DNA from: Roseateles subflavus
GTDB taxonomy: Bacteria > Pseudomonadota > Gammaproteobacteria > Burkholderiales > Burkholderiaceae_C
DNA: 64,000 nucleotides
Assembly: GCF_030285365.1 (NCBI RefSeq)
Contig: NZ_JASVDS010000003.1
Coordinates: 682,001-746,000, forward strand
Direction of reading: 5' to 3'
Below the pieces are notes generated by a model, which was not told the DNA's origin, searched no databases, and saw nothing but the letters and a program-made list of their open reading frames with translations. The translations under genes and the position numbers were made by a program. Below are positions 33,514-42,581 of the stretch, in pieces. The number at the start of each line of letters is the position of its first letter. Positions within the stretch are counted from its first letter, which is position 1.

Positions 33514-35244
33514 TCAGACGATCGCCTCGACCACCATCTGCACGCGCTGCTGCCCCTGGTACTCGTCCAGGCTCAGCCGGTAGGCCATGCGGGCCTGCTC
33601 GGGCACCGGGTCGGTGTGACCGAACCAGATGGCGTCCCGCAGCAGGCCGCCCTGGCGCACCCGCAGCTTGAGGTGGCGCTCGCCCACGATGCGCTGCGCC
33701 ACGATCTGCACCTCGTCGCAGAACAGCGGCGCCTCGAAGGCCTGGCCCCAGACCTGGGCGTCCAGCTCCTGCACCGTCTGCGCATTGAAGGCGTCGGGCG
33801 GCAGCGGGCCGTCGGTGCGCAGGGTGCGCTGCAAGGCGCCTTCGTCCAGCCATTCGGCGGCGACGGCGGTGAGCGCCTCGCGGAAGGGCTGCACGCCGCC
33901 CTCCGCCAGCGTACAGCCGGCCGCCATCGCATGGCCGCCGAACTTCTTGAGCAGATCAGGGTGGCGCTTGGAGATCAGGTCCAGGGCGTCTCGCAGGTGG
34001 AAGCCGGCGATGGAGCGCCCGGAGCCCTTGAGCTGGCCGTCCGCGCCGCGCGCCAGCACAAAGGTGGGGCGGTGGGCGGCGTCCTTGATGCGCGAGGCCA
34101 CGATGCCGACGACGCCTTCGTGGAAGTCCTCGTCGAAGATCACCAGGGCCGGCGGCGTCTGCGTCTCGAGCTGGGTGCGCAGGCGGGCGAGCTGGGCCTC
34201 GGCCTGCTCGCGCATGCCGGCCTCGATCTCGCGGCGCTCGCGGTTGATGGTGTCCAGCAGCTGCGCCAGCTCGAGGGCGCGCGCGGGATCCTCGCAGAGC
34301 AGGCATTCGATGCCCACGGTCATGTCGGACAGCCGCCCGGCCGCGTTGATGCGCGGGCCCAGCGCGAAGCCGAGGTCGAAGGCATTGGCGCGCGCGGCAT
34401 CGCGGCCCGCGGCCGTGAACAGCGCCGCCACGCCGGGCTGCATGCGGCCGTTGCGCATGCGGCGCAGGCCCTGCGCCACGAGGCGGCGGTTGTTGGCGTC
34501 CAGCCTGACGACGTCGGCCACGGTGCCCAGGGCGACGAGGTCCAGCAGGCCGTCGAGGCGCGGCTGCTCGCGCCCTTCGAAGGCGCCCCGGCGGCGCAGC
34601 TCGCTGCGCAGGGCGAGCAGCACGTAGAAGGCCACGCCCACGCCGGCGAGGTTCTTGCTCTCGAAGCCGCAGCCGGGCTGGCTCGGGTTGACCAGCGCGT
34701 CGGCCTGCGGCAGCTGCACGACGTCCTCCACCAGCGCCGGGAGGTGGTGGTCGGTGACCAGCACCTTGAGCCCCAGCGCCTTCGCGTGGGCCACGCCGGC
34801 CAGGCTGGCGATGCCGTTGTCCACCGTCATCAGCAGCTGGGGCTGCAGCGGCAGGGCCAGCTCGACGATGGCCGGCGTGAGGCCGTAGCCGTGGATGGCG
34901 CGGTCCGGCACGACGTAGTGCAGGGTGTCAGGTCTTGCCCCCAGCAGGCCGAGGCCGCGCAGGGCGACGGCGCAGGCGGTGGCGCCGTCGCAGTCGTAAT
35001 CGGCGACAAGGCAGATGCGGTCGCCGGCCTGCACGGCATCCGCCAGCAGCGCCGCGGCGGCCTCGATGCCCTTGAGGCCCTCGGGCGGGAGCAGCTTGTC
35101 CAGGCCGGCATCGAGCTCGTCGGCGCTGCGGACGCCGCGGGCGGCGAAGAGCCGGGCCAGCAGCGGCGTAAAGCCGGCCTGCTCCAGGGTCCAGGCCGCA
35201 CGGGGCGGGGCGTCGCGGGTCACGAGGGTGGGGGCGGTGCTCAC
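33514..35244 (-). CDS. recJ: Single-stranded-DNA-specific exonuclease RecJ
   Basis: A 576-aa DHH-family 5'-3' exonuclease acting in RecFOR recombination and mismatch repair. The motifs VADYDCDGATA, VTDHH, NPSQPGCGF and the DHHA1 signature GSGRSIAGFHLRDAL...KFGGHAMAAGCTL are intact. Its ATG overlaps the stop of the RpfE-like gene (ATGA). An 11-base piece of the recurring motif, CAAGACCTGAC, lies at 34927-34937 in a frame that uses GCA, AGA and CCT codons, all unusual here, and the local protein stretch LGARPDTLHYVVP looks longer than in other RecJ proteins. Confidence 0.96.
   Translation of the reverse strand: MSTAPTLVTRDAPPRAAWTLEQAGFTPLLARLFAARGVRSADELDAGLDKLLPPEGLKGIEAAAALLADAVQAGDRICLVADYDCDGATACAVALRGLGLLGARPDTLHYVVPDRAIHGYGLTPAIVELALPLQPQLLMTVDNGIASLAGVAHAKALGLKVLVTDHHLPALVEDVVQLPQADALVNPSQPGCGFESKNLAGVGVAFYVLLALRSELRRRGAFEGREQPRLDGLLDLVALGTVADVVRLDANNRRLVAQGLRRMRNGRMQPGVAALFTAAGRDAARANAFDLGFALGPRINAAGRLSDMTVGIECLLCEDPARALELAQLLDTINRERREIEAGMREQAEAQLARLRTQLETQTPPALVIFDEDFHEGVVGIVASRIKDAAHRPTFVLARGADGQLKGSGRSIAGFHLRDALDLISKRHPDLLKKFGGHAMAAGCTLAEGGVQPFREALTAVAAEWLDEGALQRTLRTDGPLPPDAFNAQTVQELDAQVWGQAFEAPLFCDEVQIVAQRIVGERHLKLRVRQGGLLRDAIWFGHTDPVPEQARMAYRLSLDEYQGQQRVQMVVEAIV
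34927..34937 (-). repeat. Partial CAAGACCTGAC motif inside recJ
   Basis: Eleven of the 14 motif bases are exact. recJ reads them in a third frame (G-GCA-AGA-CCT-GAC) and so uses a rare AGA Arg codon. Confidence 0.65.
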
Positions 35245-36194
35245 AGGCGCTCCAGCAGGCGGTTGGACAGGCCGCGGGCCGGGCGCAGGGCGGCAAGCAG
35301 GCGTTCGGGCCAGCGGCGGGGCCGAGGCTGCAGCGTGGCGGCCAGGCGTTCGCCGGCGAGGCTCAGCGTGGCGGTGCCGGCTCGCAGCGCGGGCACAAGC
35401 GGGCGCAGGCGCTCGGCGTCGAGCGCGCGCCAGGCCTCGGCCCAGGCGGCCCAGTCACCGCTGATCCAGGCGGCGCGCAGCCGCTCGTCGACCTCCACCC
35501 CTGCGGACAGGGCCTGACGGGGCGCGGGGCCGCAGCCCCAGATCCAGACGCTGTTGATCGGCCGCTGCCCCTCGGCCTCTCGGGCGGCATTGAGCGGGTG
35601 CCCATGCAGCGTCATCTGGGCCTCCATCTGCAGGCGGCGCAGCAGGCGCGGCTCCGGCAGCCAGGCATCGACATTGCGATGGATGACGCGGTCCAGGCTC
35701 GCCGTGGGCAGGCCCGCCAGCTGCTCGTGGGCCAGGAACCACTGGCCGGGCGCGAGATGGCGGCGGGTCCAGCCCTCGTCCTCGGGGAACAGCGGGGCGA
35801 GGGCGTCGAAGAAGGCCTGCGACCGGGCCTCGTCGAGGTCCAGGGCCGCCGGGTCCAGCGCCGTGACCTGGTCACTGCCGACATCGCAGTGCAGGGGGGT
35901 GAGTCGTGCCCAGGCGAGCGCGCCGGGCGCCTGCCCCGCCTGCGCCAGCGCCCACGCGGCCAGCGGGGCGGGCGTGTCGGGGGGCAGGCCGCACAGCGAG
36001 GCCAGCAGGCGTTCGTGCGGCAGCTCGAGGCTGTACTCGTCGGGCGCGCCCGTCTCGAGCGGGGCGGTACCGCCCGCCAGGCCGCCCGGGGTGAGGAAGG
36101 CCAGGGCGCTGTCCAGGGCCGGCAGGGAGAGTTCCGCCAGCGCGGCCAGGGCCTGCGGATCCGCGGCGCTGGCATAGGGAATCACGAGATGCAT
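35241..36194 (-). CDS. RpfE-like / COG4255-type protein of unknown function
   Basis: A 317-aa soluble protein. It contains HLVIPYAS at the N-terminus, LTPLHCDVGSDQV, LAPGQWFL and SVWIWGCG near residue 220, features I associate with the conserved family often annotated as phosphoglycerate mutase-like or RpfE that precedes recJ in beta- and gammaproteobacteria. No catalytic motif is clear. The ATG at 36194 is chosen over 36275. The stop overlaps the recJ start, so the two are coupled. Confidence 0.7.
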   Translation of the reverse strand: MHLVIPYASAADPQALAALAELSLPALDSALAFLTPGGLAGGTAPLETGAPDEYSLELPHERLLASLCGLPPDTPAPLAAWALAQAGQAPGALAWARLTPLHCDVGSDQVTALDPAALDLDEARSQAFFDALAPLFPEDEGWTRRHLAPGQWFLAHEQLAGLPTASLDRVIHRNVDAWLPEPRLLRRLQMEAQMTLHGHPLNAAREAEGQRPINSVWIWGCGPAPRQALSAGVEVDERLRAAWISGDWAAWAEAWRALDAERLRPLVPALRAGTATLSLAGERLAATLQPRPRRWPERLLAALRPARGLSNRLLERL

Positions 36195-36262
36195 GGGGCG
36201 GATTATCCGGTCTCGCGCCAGGGGGCACCGGCGCGCTGTCATCGGCCGGCCATGTTCCCGAC

Positions 36263-37231
36263 ATGCCGGCGACACCTGCCAGGCGCAAGCTGCCGGGCAT
36301 GCCGCACGACACCCTTCTGGCGCGCGTCGCCACGCTGGTTCCCGCTGTCGCAGTCCCGCCGGCGCCCCGCGAGCCGGGCGGGACGGACGAACCGCGGCCC
36401 CGCCTGCGGGTGCGGACCGTCTGGATCTCCGACCTGCACCTGGGCACGCCGGGCTGCCAGGCGGGCCACCTGCTGGAGTTCCTGCGCGCGGTGGAGTGTG
36501 AGCAGCTCTTCCTCGTGGGCGACATCATCGACGGCTGGCAGCTGCGGCGCAGCTGGTACTGGCCGCAGGCCCACAACGACGTCGTGCAGAAGCTGCTGCG
36601 CAAGGCGCGCAAGGGCTGCCGCGTGATCTTCATCCCCGGCAACCACGACGAGTTCGCCCGCAAGTATGTGCAGCACAGCTTCGGCGGCATCGAGGTGGCC
36701 GAGGACTGGATTCACGAGACCGCCGACGGCCGCAAGCTCTGGATCACGCACGGCGACCTCTTCGATGGCGTGATCCAGTGCGCCAAGTGGCTGGCGCACG
36801 TGGGGGATTCGCTCTACGAGTTCACGCTGCGGCTGAACCGCCACCTCAACCGCCTGCGGGCGCGGATGGGGTTGCCGTACTGGAGCCTGTCCCGCTACCT
36901 CAAGCTCAAGGTCAAGCGCGCCATGAGCTATGTCTCCCAGTTCGAGGAGGCGGTGGCCCGCGAGGCCCGGCGCCGCGGGGTGCACGGGGTGGTCTGCGGG
37001 CACATTCACCATGCCGAACTGCGCGAGATCGACGGTGTGCTCTACGCCAACGACGGCGACTGGGTCGAGAGCCTCACGGCCCTGGTCGAGCACCCGGACG
37101 GGCGGCTGGAGATCCTGGACTGGACGGCCTTCAGCCAGCGCGGCGACGCGGCATGCGAGGATCGCACGGTCACCGCGCCTGCCGGACCCCCTGCCGACCG
37201 GCGTCATGCGCCTGTCACGATGCCTTCATAA
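36263..37231 (+). CDS. LpxH-like metallophosphoesterase (UDP-2,3-diacylglucosamine diphosphatase family)
   Basis: A 322-aa calcineurin-like phosphoesterase. The metal-binding motifs are in order: WISDLHLGT, LVGDIIDGW, IPGNHDE, ITHGDLFD and VCGHIHHA. This order and the length fit the LpxH-related family (COG2908). Whether it cleaves the lipid A precursor is uncertain, since such longer homologues coexist with a true LpxH in many genomes. The true start may be the ATG at 36299; the first ~50 residues are not conserved-looking. It directly precedes ppk1. Confidence 0.82.
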   Translation: MPATPARRKLPGMPHDTLLARVATLVPAVAVPPAPREPGGTDEPRPRLRVRTVWISDLHLGTPGCQAGHLLEFLRAVECEQLFLVGDIIDGWQLRRSWYWPQAHNDVVQKLLRKARKGCRVIFIPGNHDEFARKYVQHSFGGIEVAEDWIHETADGRKLWITHGDLFDGVIQCAKWLAHVGDSLYEFTLRLNRHLNRLRARMGLPYWSLSRYLKLKVKRAMSYVSQFEEAVAREARRRGVHGVVCGHIHHAELREIDGVLYANDGDWVESLTALVEHPDGRLEILDWTAFSQRGDAACEDRTVTAPAGPPADRRHAPVTMPS

Positions 37232-37240
37232 AGTGAGGCC

Positions 37241-39301
37241 ATGACCCTGATGCCATCCGCCCTGCTGAACCGCGAACAAGCCATCCTGGAATTCAACGCC
37301 CGGGTGCTGGCCCAGGCGCAGCGCGAGGACGTGCCCCTGTTGGAGCGGCTGCGCTATGTGTGCATCGTGTCGTCCAACCTGGACGAGTTCTTCGAGGTGC
37401 GCTTCGCCGACATGCTGGACGCCGCCCGCGAGCCGGGCAGCGCCGTGAGCAACCGCGACATCGAGCGCGTGGCCGGCGAGGCCCATGCGCTGATCGACCG
37501 CCAGTACGACGTGTTCAACGAGCAGATCATGCCCAGGCTCCTGGAGCAGGGCATCGTGATCCACAACCACGCCGATCGTGACGAGGCGCAGCGACACTGG
37601 GTCTCCCGCTTCTTCGAGCGCGAGGTCAAGCCCCTGCTGGTGCCCGTGGGCCTGGACCCGGCCCATCCCTTCCCGCAGGTGGCCAACAAGTCCCTGCACT
37701 TCGTGGTGAGGCTCTCGGGCAAGGATGCCTTCGGGCGCGACAACCGCATCGCCATCGTCAAGGTGCCGCGCGTGCTGCCGCGCGTGATCAAGCTGCCGGC
37801 GCAGATCAGCGGCGGGCGGCAGGTCTTCGTGCTGCTGACCAGCGTGATCCGCGCCCACCTGGAGGACCTGTTCCCGGGGCGGCAGGTGGAGTCCTTCTCG
37901 CAGTTCCGCGTGACCCGCGATTCGGATCTGGAGGTGGACGAGGAGGAGGTGGCCAATCTGCGCCACGCCCTGCGCTCGGGCCTCACCACGCGCCACTTCG
38001 GCCGCGCCGTGCGCCTGGAGGTGGTCAACAGCTGCCCCGAGGAGCTGTCGCGCTTTCTGCTGGAGCAGTTCCAGCTGCCGCACGCGGCCCTGTACCGCGT
38101 CAACGGGCCGGTGAACCTGGTGCGGCTCAACGAGCTGATCGACCTGACCGACGCGCCCGAGCTGCGCTTCCCGCCCCACGAGCCCCTGTGGCCGCAGGCC
38201 AGCCTGCCGCGCCAGAAGCGCTGCTTCGAGCGCCTGCGCAAGGGCGACGTGCTGCTTCACCATCCCTTCGAGAGCTTCGAGCCCGTCGTGCAGTTCCTGC
38301 GCGAGGCCGTCGAGGATCCGGACGTGCTGGCCATCAAGCAGACCATCTACCGCACGGGCAGCCAGTCCGTGCTGATGGACCTGCTGATCGAGGCGGCCCG
38401 CCGTGGCAAGGAGGTGATGGCGGTGGTGGAGCTCAAGGCCCGCTTCGACGAGGAGGCCAACATCAACTGGGCGGAGCGGCTGGAGGCCGTCGGCGCGCAG
38501 GTGGTCTACGGCATCGTCGGCTTGAAGACCCACGCCAAGATGCTGCTGGTGACGCGGCGCGAGGGCAAGCCCGGCGGCAAGCACGTGCTGCGTCGCTATG
38601 CCCATCTCTCGACGGGCAACTACAACCCCAAGACCGCGCGGCTGTACACCGACATTGGCTGCCTCACCGCCGACCCGGACCTCACGTCCGACATCGACAA
38701 CGTCTTTCGCCAGCTGGCCTCGCTGGGCAAGGCGCGGCCGGCGAAGCGCCTGCTGCTGGCGCCCTTCCACATGCACGAGCGCATGGTGGCCTCCCTCGCC
38801 CAGGTCGAGCAGGCCGCGCGCGAAGGCCGGACGGCGCGGGTGGTGCTCAAGGTCAATGCGCTGACGGATGCCGAGCTGATCCATGCGCTGCTGCGCTGTG
38901 GCCAGGCGGGCGCGGACATCGACCTCATCGTGCGCGGCGCCTGCATGCTGCCGCCGCAGCTGCCGGGCATCTCCGACCGCATCCGGGTGCGCTCGGTGGT
39001 GGGGCGCTTCCTGGAGCACTCGCGGGTGAGCTATTTCCGCTGGGGCGACGGCGAGGACGACGAGGCGCTGTACCTGTCGAGCGCCGACTGGATGAGCCGC
39101 AACATGTTCCGCCGCATCGAGGTGGCGTGGCCGGTGCTGGATGCGAAGCTGCGCCAGCGGCTCATCGACGAGACGCTGCAGCCCTATCTGCATGACAGTC
39201 TCGATGCCTGGGAGCAGCTGCCGGACGGGCACTACCGCCGCATCGAGGGGCCCGGGCTGAGCGCCCAGCAGGCGCTGATGCGCCGTTACGCCGTCGAGTG
39301 A
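37241..39301 (+). CDS. ppk1: Polyphosphate kinase 1
   Basis: Reversibly polymerises the gamma-phosphate of ATP into polyphosphate. The 686-aa protein has the four PPK1 domains: N-terminal helical (LLNREQAILEFNARVL), head, and two phospholipase-D-like C-terminal domains. The phosphorylated His is in RRYAHLSTGNYNPKTA (His455, corresponding by inference to E. coli His435). GAGG lies just before the ATG at 37241; the ATG at 37250 is an alternative. It lies 9 bases after the phosphoesterase gene and converges with ppx. Confidence 0.96.
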   Translation: MTLMPSALLNREQAILEFNARVLAQAQREDVPLLERLRYVCIVSSNLDEFFEVRFADMLDAAREPGSAVSNRDIERVAGEAHALIDRQYDVFNEQIMPRLLEQGIVIHNHADRDEAQRHWVSRFFEREVKPLLVPVGLDPAHPFPQVANKSLHFVVRLSGKDAFGRDNRIAIVKVPRVLPRVIKLPAQISGGRQVFVLLTSVIRAHLEDLFPGRQVESFSQFRVTRDSDLEVDEEEVANLRHALRSGLTTRHFGRAVRLEVVNSCPEELSRFLLEQFQLPHAALYRVNGPVNLVRLNELIDLTDAPELRFPPHEPLWPQASLPRQKRCFERLRKGDVLLHHPFESFEPVVQFLREAVEDPDVLAIKQTIYRTGSQSVLMDLLIEAARRGKEVMAVVELKARFDEEANINWAERLEAVGAQVVYGIVGLKTHAKMLLVTRREGKPGGKHVLRRYAHLSTGNYNPKTARLYTDIGCLTADPDLTSDIDNVFRQLASLGKARPAKRLLLAPFHMHERMVASLAQVEQAAREGRTARVVLKVNALTDAELIHALLRCGQAGADIDLIVRGACMLPPQLPGISDRIRVRSVVGRFLEHSRVSYFRWGDGEDDEALYLSSADWMSRNMFRRIEVAWPVLDAKLRQRLIDETLQPYLHDSLDAWEQLPDGHYRRIEGPGLSAQQALMRRYAVE

Positions 39302-39332
39302 TCGCCGGGCGCGTCCGTGCGCCCGGCCCCGT

Positions 39333-40880
39333 TCACGCCTGCAGGACCAGCTTCAGCCGGCCCAGCTTGCGCCAGGCCTCCAGCTCCTCGTTGAGCAGGT
39401 ACAGCGCGCGGGGATGCGCCTCCGCCCAGCCCTCGCTCATGCGCACCGTGACCTGATCCCCGTCGCGCAGCAGGCGCATGGCCTGCACGTCGATCGGCTG
39501 GCGCGCGTGGCACTTGATGAGCGCCAGGCGCAGCGCCAGCAGCTGCCAGAGCAGGGTCTCGTCCTGCAGCTCCGTCTCGAGCTTGCGCAGGCCGCCGCGC
39601 TGGCCGAGCGCGAGATCGCCCAGGCGGTGCAGCTGGTTCTGCGAGAAGCCGGGGGCGTCGACATGCGCGAGCAGGTAGGCGCTGTGGCGGTGGTGGTCAT
39701 GGTGCGAGACCATCATGCCGATCTCGTGCAGCCGGGCCGCCCAGGCCAGCTCGCGCTGGCGCTCGCGCTCGGCCTTGGGCGCCAGCTGCTGGTGCAGATG
39801 CAGGGTCAGGTCTTGCACGCGCTGGGCCTGCTCGGTGTCCACGCCGAAGCGCAGTTGCAGGGCTGCCACGGACTGGTCGCGCATGTCCCGGCCGCGGCTC
39901 AGCTCGCCCTGGCTGGCCTGCAGGCGCTCCGCGAGGTCGAACACCACGCCCTGGCGCAGCGCGCCCTTGGCCGGCTGCAGGCGCTCGATCTGGAACTGCG
40001 TCAGGAGCGTGTAGAGGATGCACAGGCCGCCGCCGACGACGGCACGTCGGTCGTCCTTGAGGCCCGGCAGGTCGAGGGCGTCCATGTGCCCGGCGGCCAG
40101 GCAGCGCTCGATGCACCAGCGCAGCGCCTCGGGCGTGATCGAGCCGTCGGTGACGCCGCTGGCCGCCAGCAGCTGCGAGACGGCGCCCACCGTGCCCGAG
40201 GAGCCCAGCGCCTCCTGCCACACCGGCTGCGAGCGCTCGCGGGCGAAGAGGTTCAGCGCCTCCTCCAGCTCGGCGCCCGCGGCGACCTGTGCGGCGCGGA
40301 AGGCTTCCGGCGTGAACCGGCCGTCCGGGAAATAGCGCAGGGAGAGGCTCACGCTGCCGATCTGGAAGGACTCGGCCTTCAGCGGCTTGCGGCCCAGGCC
40401 CAGGATCATCTCGGTGGAGCGGCCGCCGATGTCGATCACCAGGCGCGGCCGCTCGGAGGGCTGCAGCCGCGCCACGCCCGCGAAGATCAGCCGGGCTTCC
40501 TCACGGCCGGAGATCACCTCGATGCCGTGCCCCAGTGTCTTCTGGGCCGTCGCGAGGAAGGCGTTGCGGTTGCGGGCCTCGCGCAGCGTCTGCGTCGCCA
40601 CGGCACGCACGCGGGCGGCGGGGAAGTCCCGCAGGTGCTCCGCGAAGCCGGCCAGGCAGTCCAGGCCGCGCTGCATGGCTTCGTCGGTCAGCATGCCGTC
40701 GGCATCCAGGCCGGCGCCCAGGCGCACGGTCTTCTTCAGGTAGAGCTGGCGCTTGTACTGGCCGCGGTGCAGCTGGGCGATCTCCAGCCGGAAGCTGTTG
40801 GAGCCCATGTCGATGGCGGCCAGGGGCTCGCCAGCGCCGGCGGACGGGGCGGGCAGGGATTCGGAACGGAGCGCATTCAT
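39333..40880 (-). CDS. ppx: Exopolyphosphatase (Ppx/GppA family)
   Basis: Removes terminal phosphates from polyphosphate. The 515-aa protein has the ASKHA nucleotide-fold motifs AAIDMGSNSFRLEIAQL, LVIDIGGRSTEMILG and SSGTVGAVSQLL, followed by a C-terminal HD-like helical domain (RLHEIGMMVSHHDHHRHSAYLLAH). The ATG at 40880 is chosen because the longer frame to 41141 is low in conserved features. It faces ppk1 with 31 bases between stops, so synthesis and breakdown genes are adjacent but separately transcribed. An exact recurring motif lies at 39802-39815. Confidence 0.95.
   Translation of the reverse strand: MNALRSESLPAPSAGAGEPLAAIDMGSNSFRLEIAQLHRGQYKRQLYLKKTVRLGAGLDADGMLTDEAMQRGLDCLAGFAEHLRDFPAARVRAVATQTLREARNRNAFLATAQKTLGHGIEVISGREEARLIFAGVARLQPSERPRLVIDIGGRSTEMILGLGRKPLKAESFQIGSVSLSLRYFPDGRFTPEAFRAAQVAAGAELEEALNLFARERSQPVWQEALGSSGTVGAVSQLLAASGVTDGSITPEALRWCIERCLAAGHMDALDLPGLKDDRRAVVGGGLCILYTLLTQFQIERLQPAKGALRQGVVFDLAERLQASQGELSRGRDMRDQSVAALQLRFGVDTEQAQRVQDLTLHLHQQLAPKAERERQRELAWAARLHEIGMMVSHHDHHRHSAYLLAHVDAPGFSQNQLHRLGDLALGQRGGLRKLETELQDETLLWQLLALRLALIKCHARQPIDVQAMRLLRDGDQVTVRMSEGWAEAHPRALYLLNEELEAWRKLGRLKLVLQA
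39802..39815 (-). repeat. Exact CAAGACCTGACCCT motif inside ppx
   Basis: Here the gene strand itself reads CAA-GAC-CTG-ACC-CTG (QDLTL), a different frame from pepN, and uses CAA for Gln where CAG is usual. Confidence 0.8.
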
Positions 40881-41075
40881 GGCGCAGGATTGTCGCGGCG
40901 GAAGGGGCCTGTCTTTGTGTAAGAACGCCGCTTTTGTGTCAGCGGTGTGGTGGCCGGCACGAAGCGCCCCTGCGCAACGGCCCAGGGGCGGCCACGCGCC
41001 TGTCATGCGGGCAGCGCACGCGCCGGGCGAGGGCCATTGACAGGTCTGAGAGAATCCCGGGATGTGCAAACCCTG

Positions 41076-41101
41076 AAGGCGCGCCACCCTGGTGCGCCTT
41101 T
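41076..41101 (+). terminator. Terminator-like hairpin in the leader of the ZIP gene
   Basis: AAGGCGCGCCA pairs with TGGTGCGCCTT (one G-T) around CCC, followed by a short T-rich tail. It lies 43 bases before the ZIP start. No gene ends here on the plus strand, so it may be an attenuator or the end of a short transcript. Confidence 0.5.
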
Positions 41102-41143
41102 CGTTGTCGGGCGCCGGGAGTTGCGGCGCGCCACGCTTCACGC

Positions 41144-41914
41144 ATGACCCTCACCTACATCCTGCTCGCGACCTTCGTCGGCGGCCTGCTCTCCGTGCTG
41201 ATCGCCGCCAGCCTGACGGTGGCCCTGCTCGGGCGCGTCGTGCGCCACCTGGTGAGCCTCTCCACCGGCGTGCTGCTGGCCACGGCCCTGCTGCACGTGC
41301 TCCCCGAGGCCTTCGAGCGCCAGGCCAGCCCGCATGCGCTGTTCATGACGCTGCTGGGCGGGCTGATGTTCTTCTTCCTGCTGGAGAAGGCGGAGCTGTA
41401 CCGCCACACGCACCACCACGAGGGCGATGGCCACCACCACCATCACCACTTCGATGCCGAGCAGGCGGGGCGGGGCGGGCTCTCGGTGCTGGTGGGGGAC
41501 AGCATCCACAATTTCTGCGACGGCCTGATCATCGCGGCGGCCTTCCTGGCCGATCAGCACCTGGGCTGGGTGACGGCGGCGGCCATCGTCGCCCACGAGA
41601 TCCCGCAGGAGGTGGGCGACTACATCGTGCTGCTCAACGCCGGCTTCAGCCGCGGCAAGGCGCTGCTGTTCAACGCGCTGTCGGGCCTGGCCGCCGTGCT
41701 GGGCGGCCTGCTGGGCTACTTCATCGTCGGGCCCTGGGAGTCGATGTTCCCGTATCTGCTGGTGCTCGCCTCCAGCAGCTTCATCTACGTGGCCGTGGCG
41801 GACCTGATTCCCCAGCTGCAGCGCCGCCTGCCCTGGAAGGAGACGGCCGCGCAGCTGTTCTGGCTGGCCGCGGGCATGGGCTTCATCGTGCTGGTGCTGG
41901 GCAGCCGCCACTGA
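41144..41914 (+). CDS. ZIP family metal transporter
   Basis: A 256-aa inner-membrane transporter with about seven to eight helices. The metal-binding helices contain HNFCDGLIIAAAF and AHEIPQEVGDYIVLL (HNxxD and HExPxExxD/G), the ZIP signature. A cytosolic loop rich in His (HTHHHEGDGHHHHHHFD) lies between helices 3 and 4. ZIP proteins import divalent metals such as Zn, Fe or Mn; the cargo cannot be assigned. No metalloregulator is adjacent. Confidence 0.93.
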   Translation: MTLTYILLATFVGGLLSVLIAASLTVALLGRVVRHLVSLSTGVLLATALLHVLPEAFERQASPHALFMTLLGGLMFFFLLEKAELYRHTHHHEGDGHHHHHHFDAEQAGRGGLSVLVGDSIHNFCDGLIIAAAFLADQHLGWVTAAAIVAHEIPQEVGDYIVLLNAGFSRGKALLFNALSGLAAVLGGLLGYFIVGPWESMFPYLLVLASSSFIYVAVADLIPQLQRRLPWKETAAQLFWLAAGMGFIVLVLGSRH

Positions 41915-41921
41915 CGTGAAA

Positions 41922-41944
41922 AAGCCCGCCGACGGGGCGGGCTT
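41922..41944. terminator. Terminator between zip and uspA
   Basis: AAGCCCGCC/GGCGGGCTT stem between two convergent genes. Read leftwards a T-run follows, so it mainly serves the UspA gene. Confidence 0.88.
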
Positions 41945-41965
41945 CGGGGCGGCGCGGGCCGGGCT

Positions 41966-42400
41966 TCAGCGCACCACGAGGACCGGGATGGTCGAGTGGG
42001 TCAGCACCTTCTGCGTCTCGCTGCCCAGCAGCAGGGCCTGCACGCCGCGGCGGCCGTGCGAGGCCATCACCACCAGATCGGCCTCGACGCGCTTGGCGTG
42101 CTCGATGATGGCCTCCCACGGGTGCAGGGCCTCGATGCTGTGCGCCTCGGCGGGCACGCCGGCCTTCTCGGCGGCCGCCAGGACAGTCTTCAGGCGGCCC
42201 TGGGCGATGCGCTCCTGGGCGTCGAAGAACTCCTGCGGCGGCGTCGGCTGCATCTCGGACACGGCGCTGTAGGGGAAGGGTTCCTTCACGCTGATCGCGA
42301 AGATCTTGGCGCCCAGCTCCTGGGCCAGGGCGAGGGCCTGTTCGAGGGCCTTGGCGGTGATGTCGGAACCGTCGGTCGGGACGATGATGCGCTTGTACAT
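41966..42400 (-). CDS. Universal stress protein, UspA family
   Basis: A 144-aa single-domain USP with the ATP-binding variant motif GRRGVQALLLGSETQKVLTHSTIPVLVV (GxxGxxxxxxGS) and the N-terminal IIVPTDGSD. The ATP-binding subtype is therefore likely. GGAGG precedes the ATG. Expected to respond to starvation or stress; no operon partner. Confidence 0.94.
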   Translation of the reverse strand: MYKRIIVPTDGSDITAKALEQALALAQELGAKIFAISVKEPFPYSAVSEMQPTPPQEFFDAQERIAQGRLKTVLAAAEKAGVPAEAHSIEALHPWEAIIEHAKRVEADLVVMASHGRRGVQALLLGSETQKVLTHSTIPVLVVR

Positions 42401-42581
42401 GCGAGCCTCCTGTGAGCTGAACCTGAAAGCCTTGGGTGAAGACCTCGCCGGGCTTCTTCGGCCACCGTGTGGGGGGCTGCCGAAGTCCGGTGCTGATGCG
42501 TCAAGTGTTGCTGTTCAGTAGGCGGCGGCGCTTGCGCTATGTCAAGGCTCCGGCGGGCTTCGCCGCGGCGGCAACAGGGGC

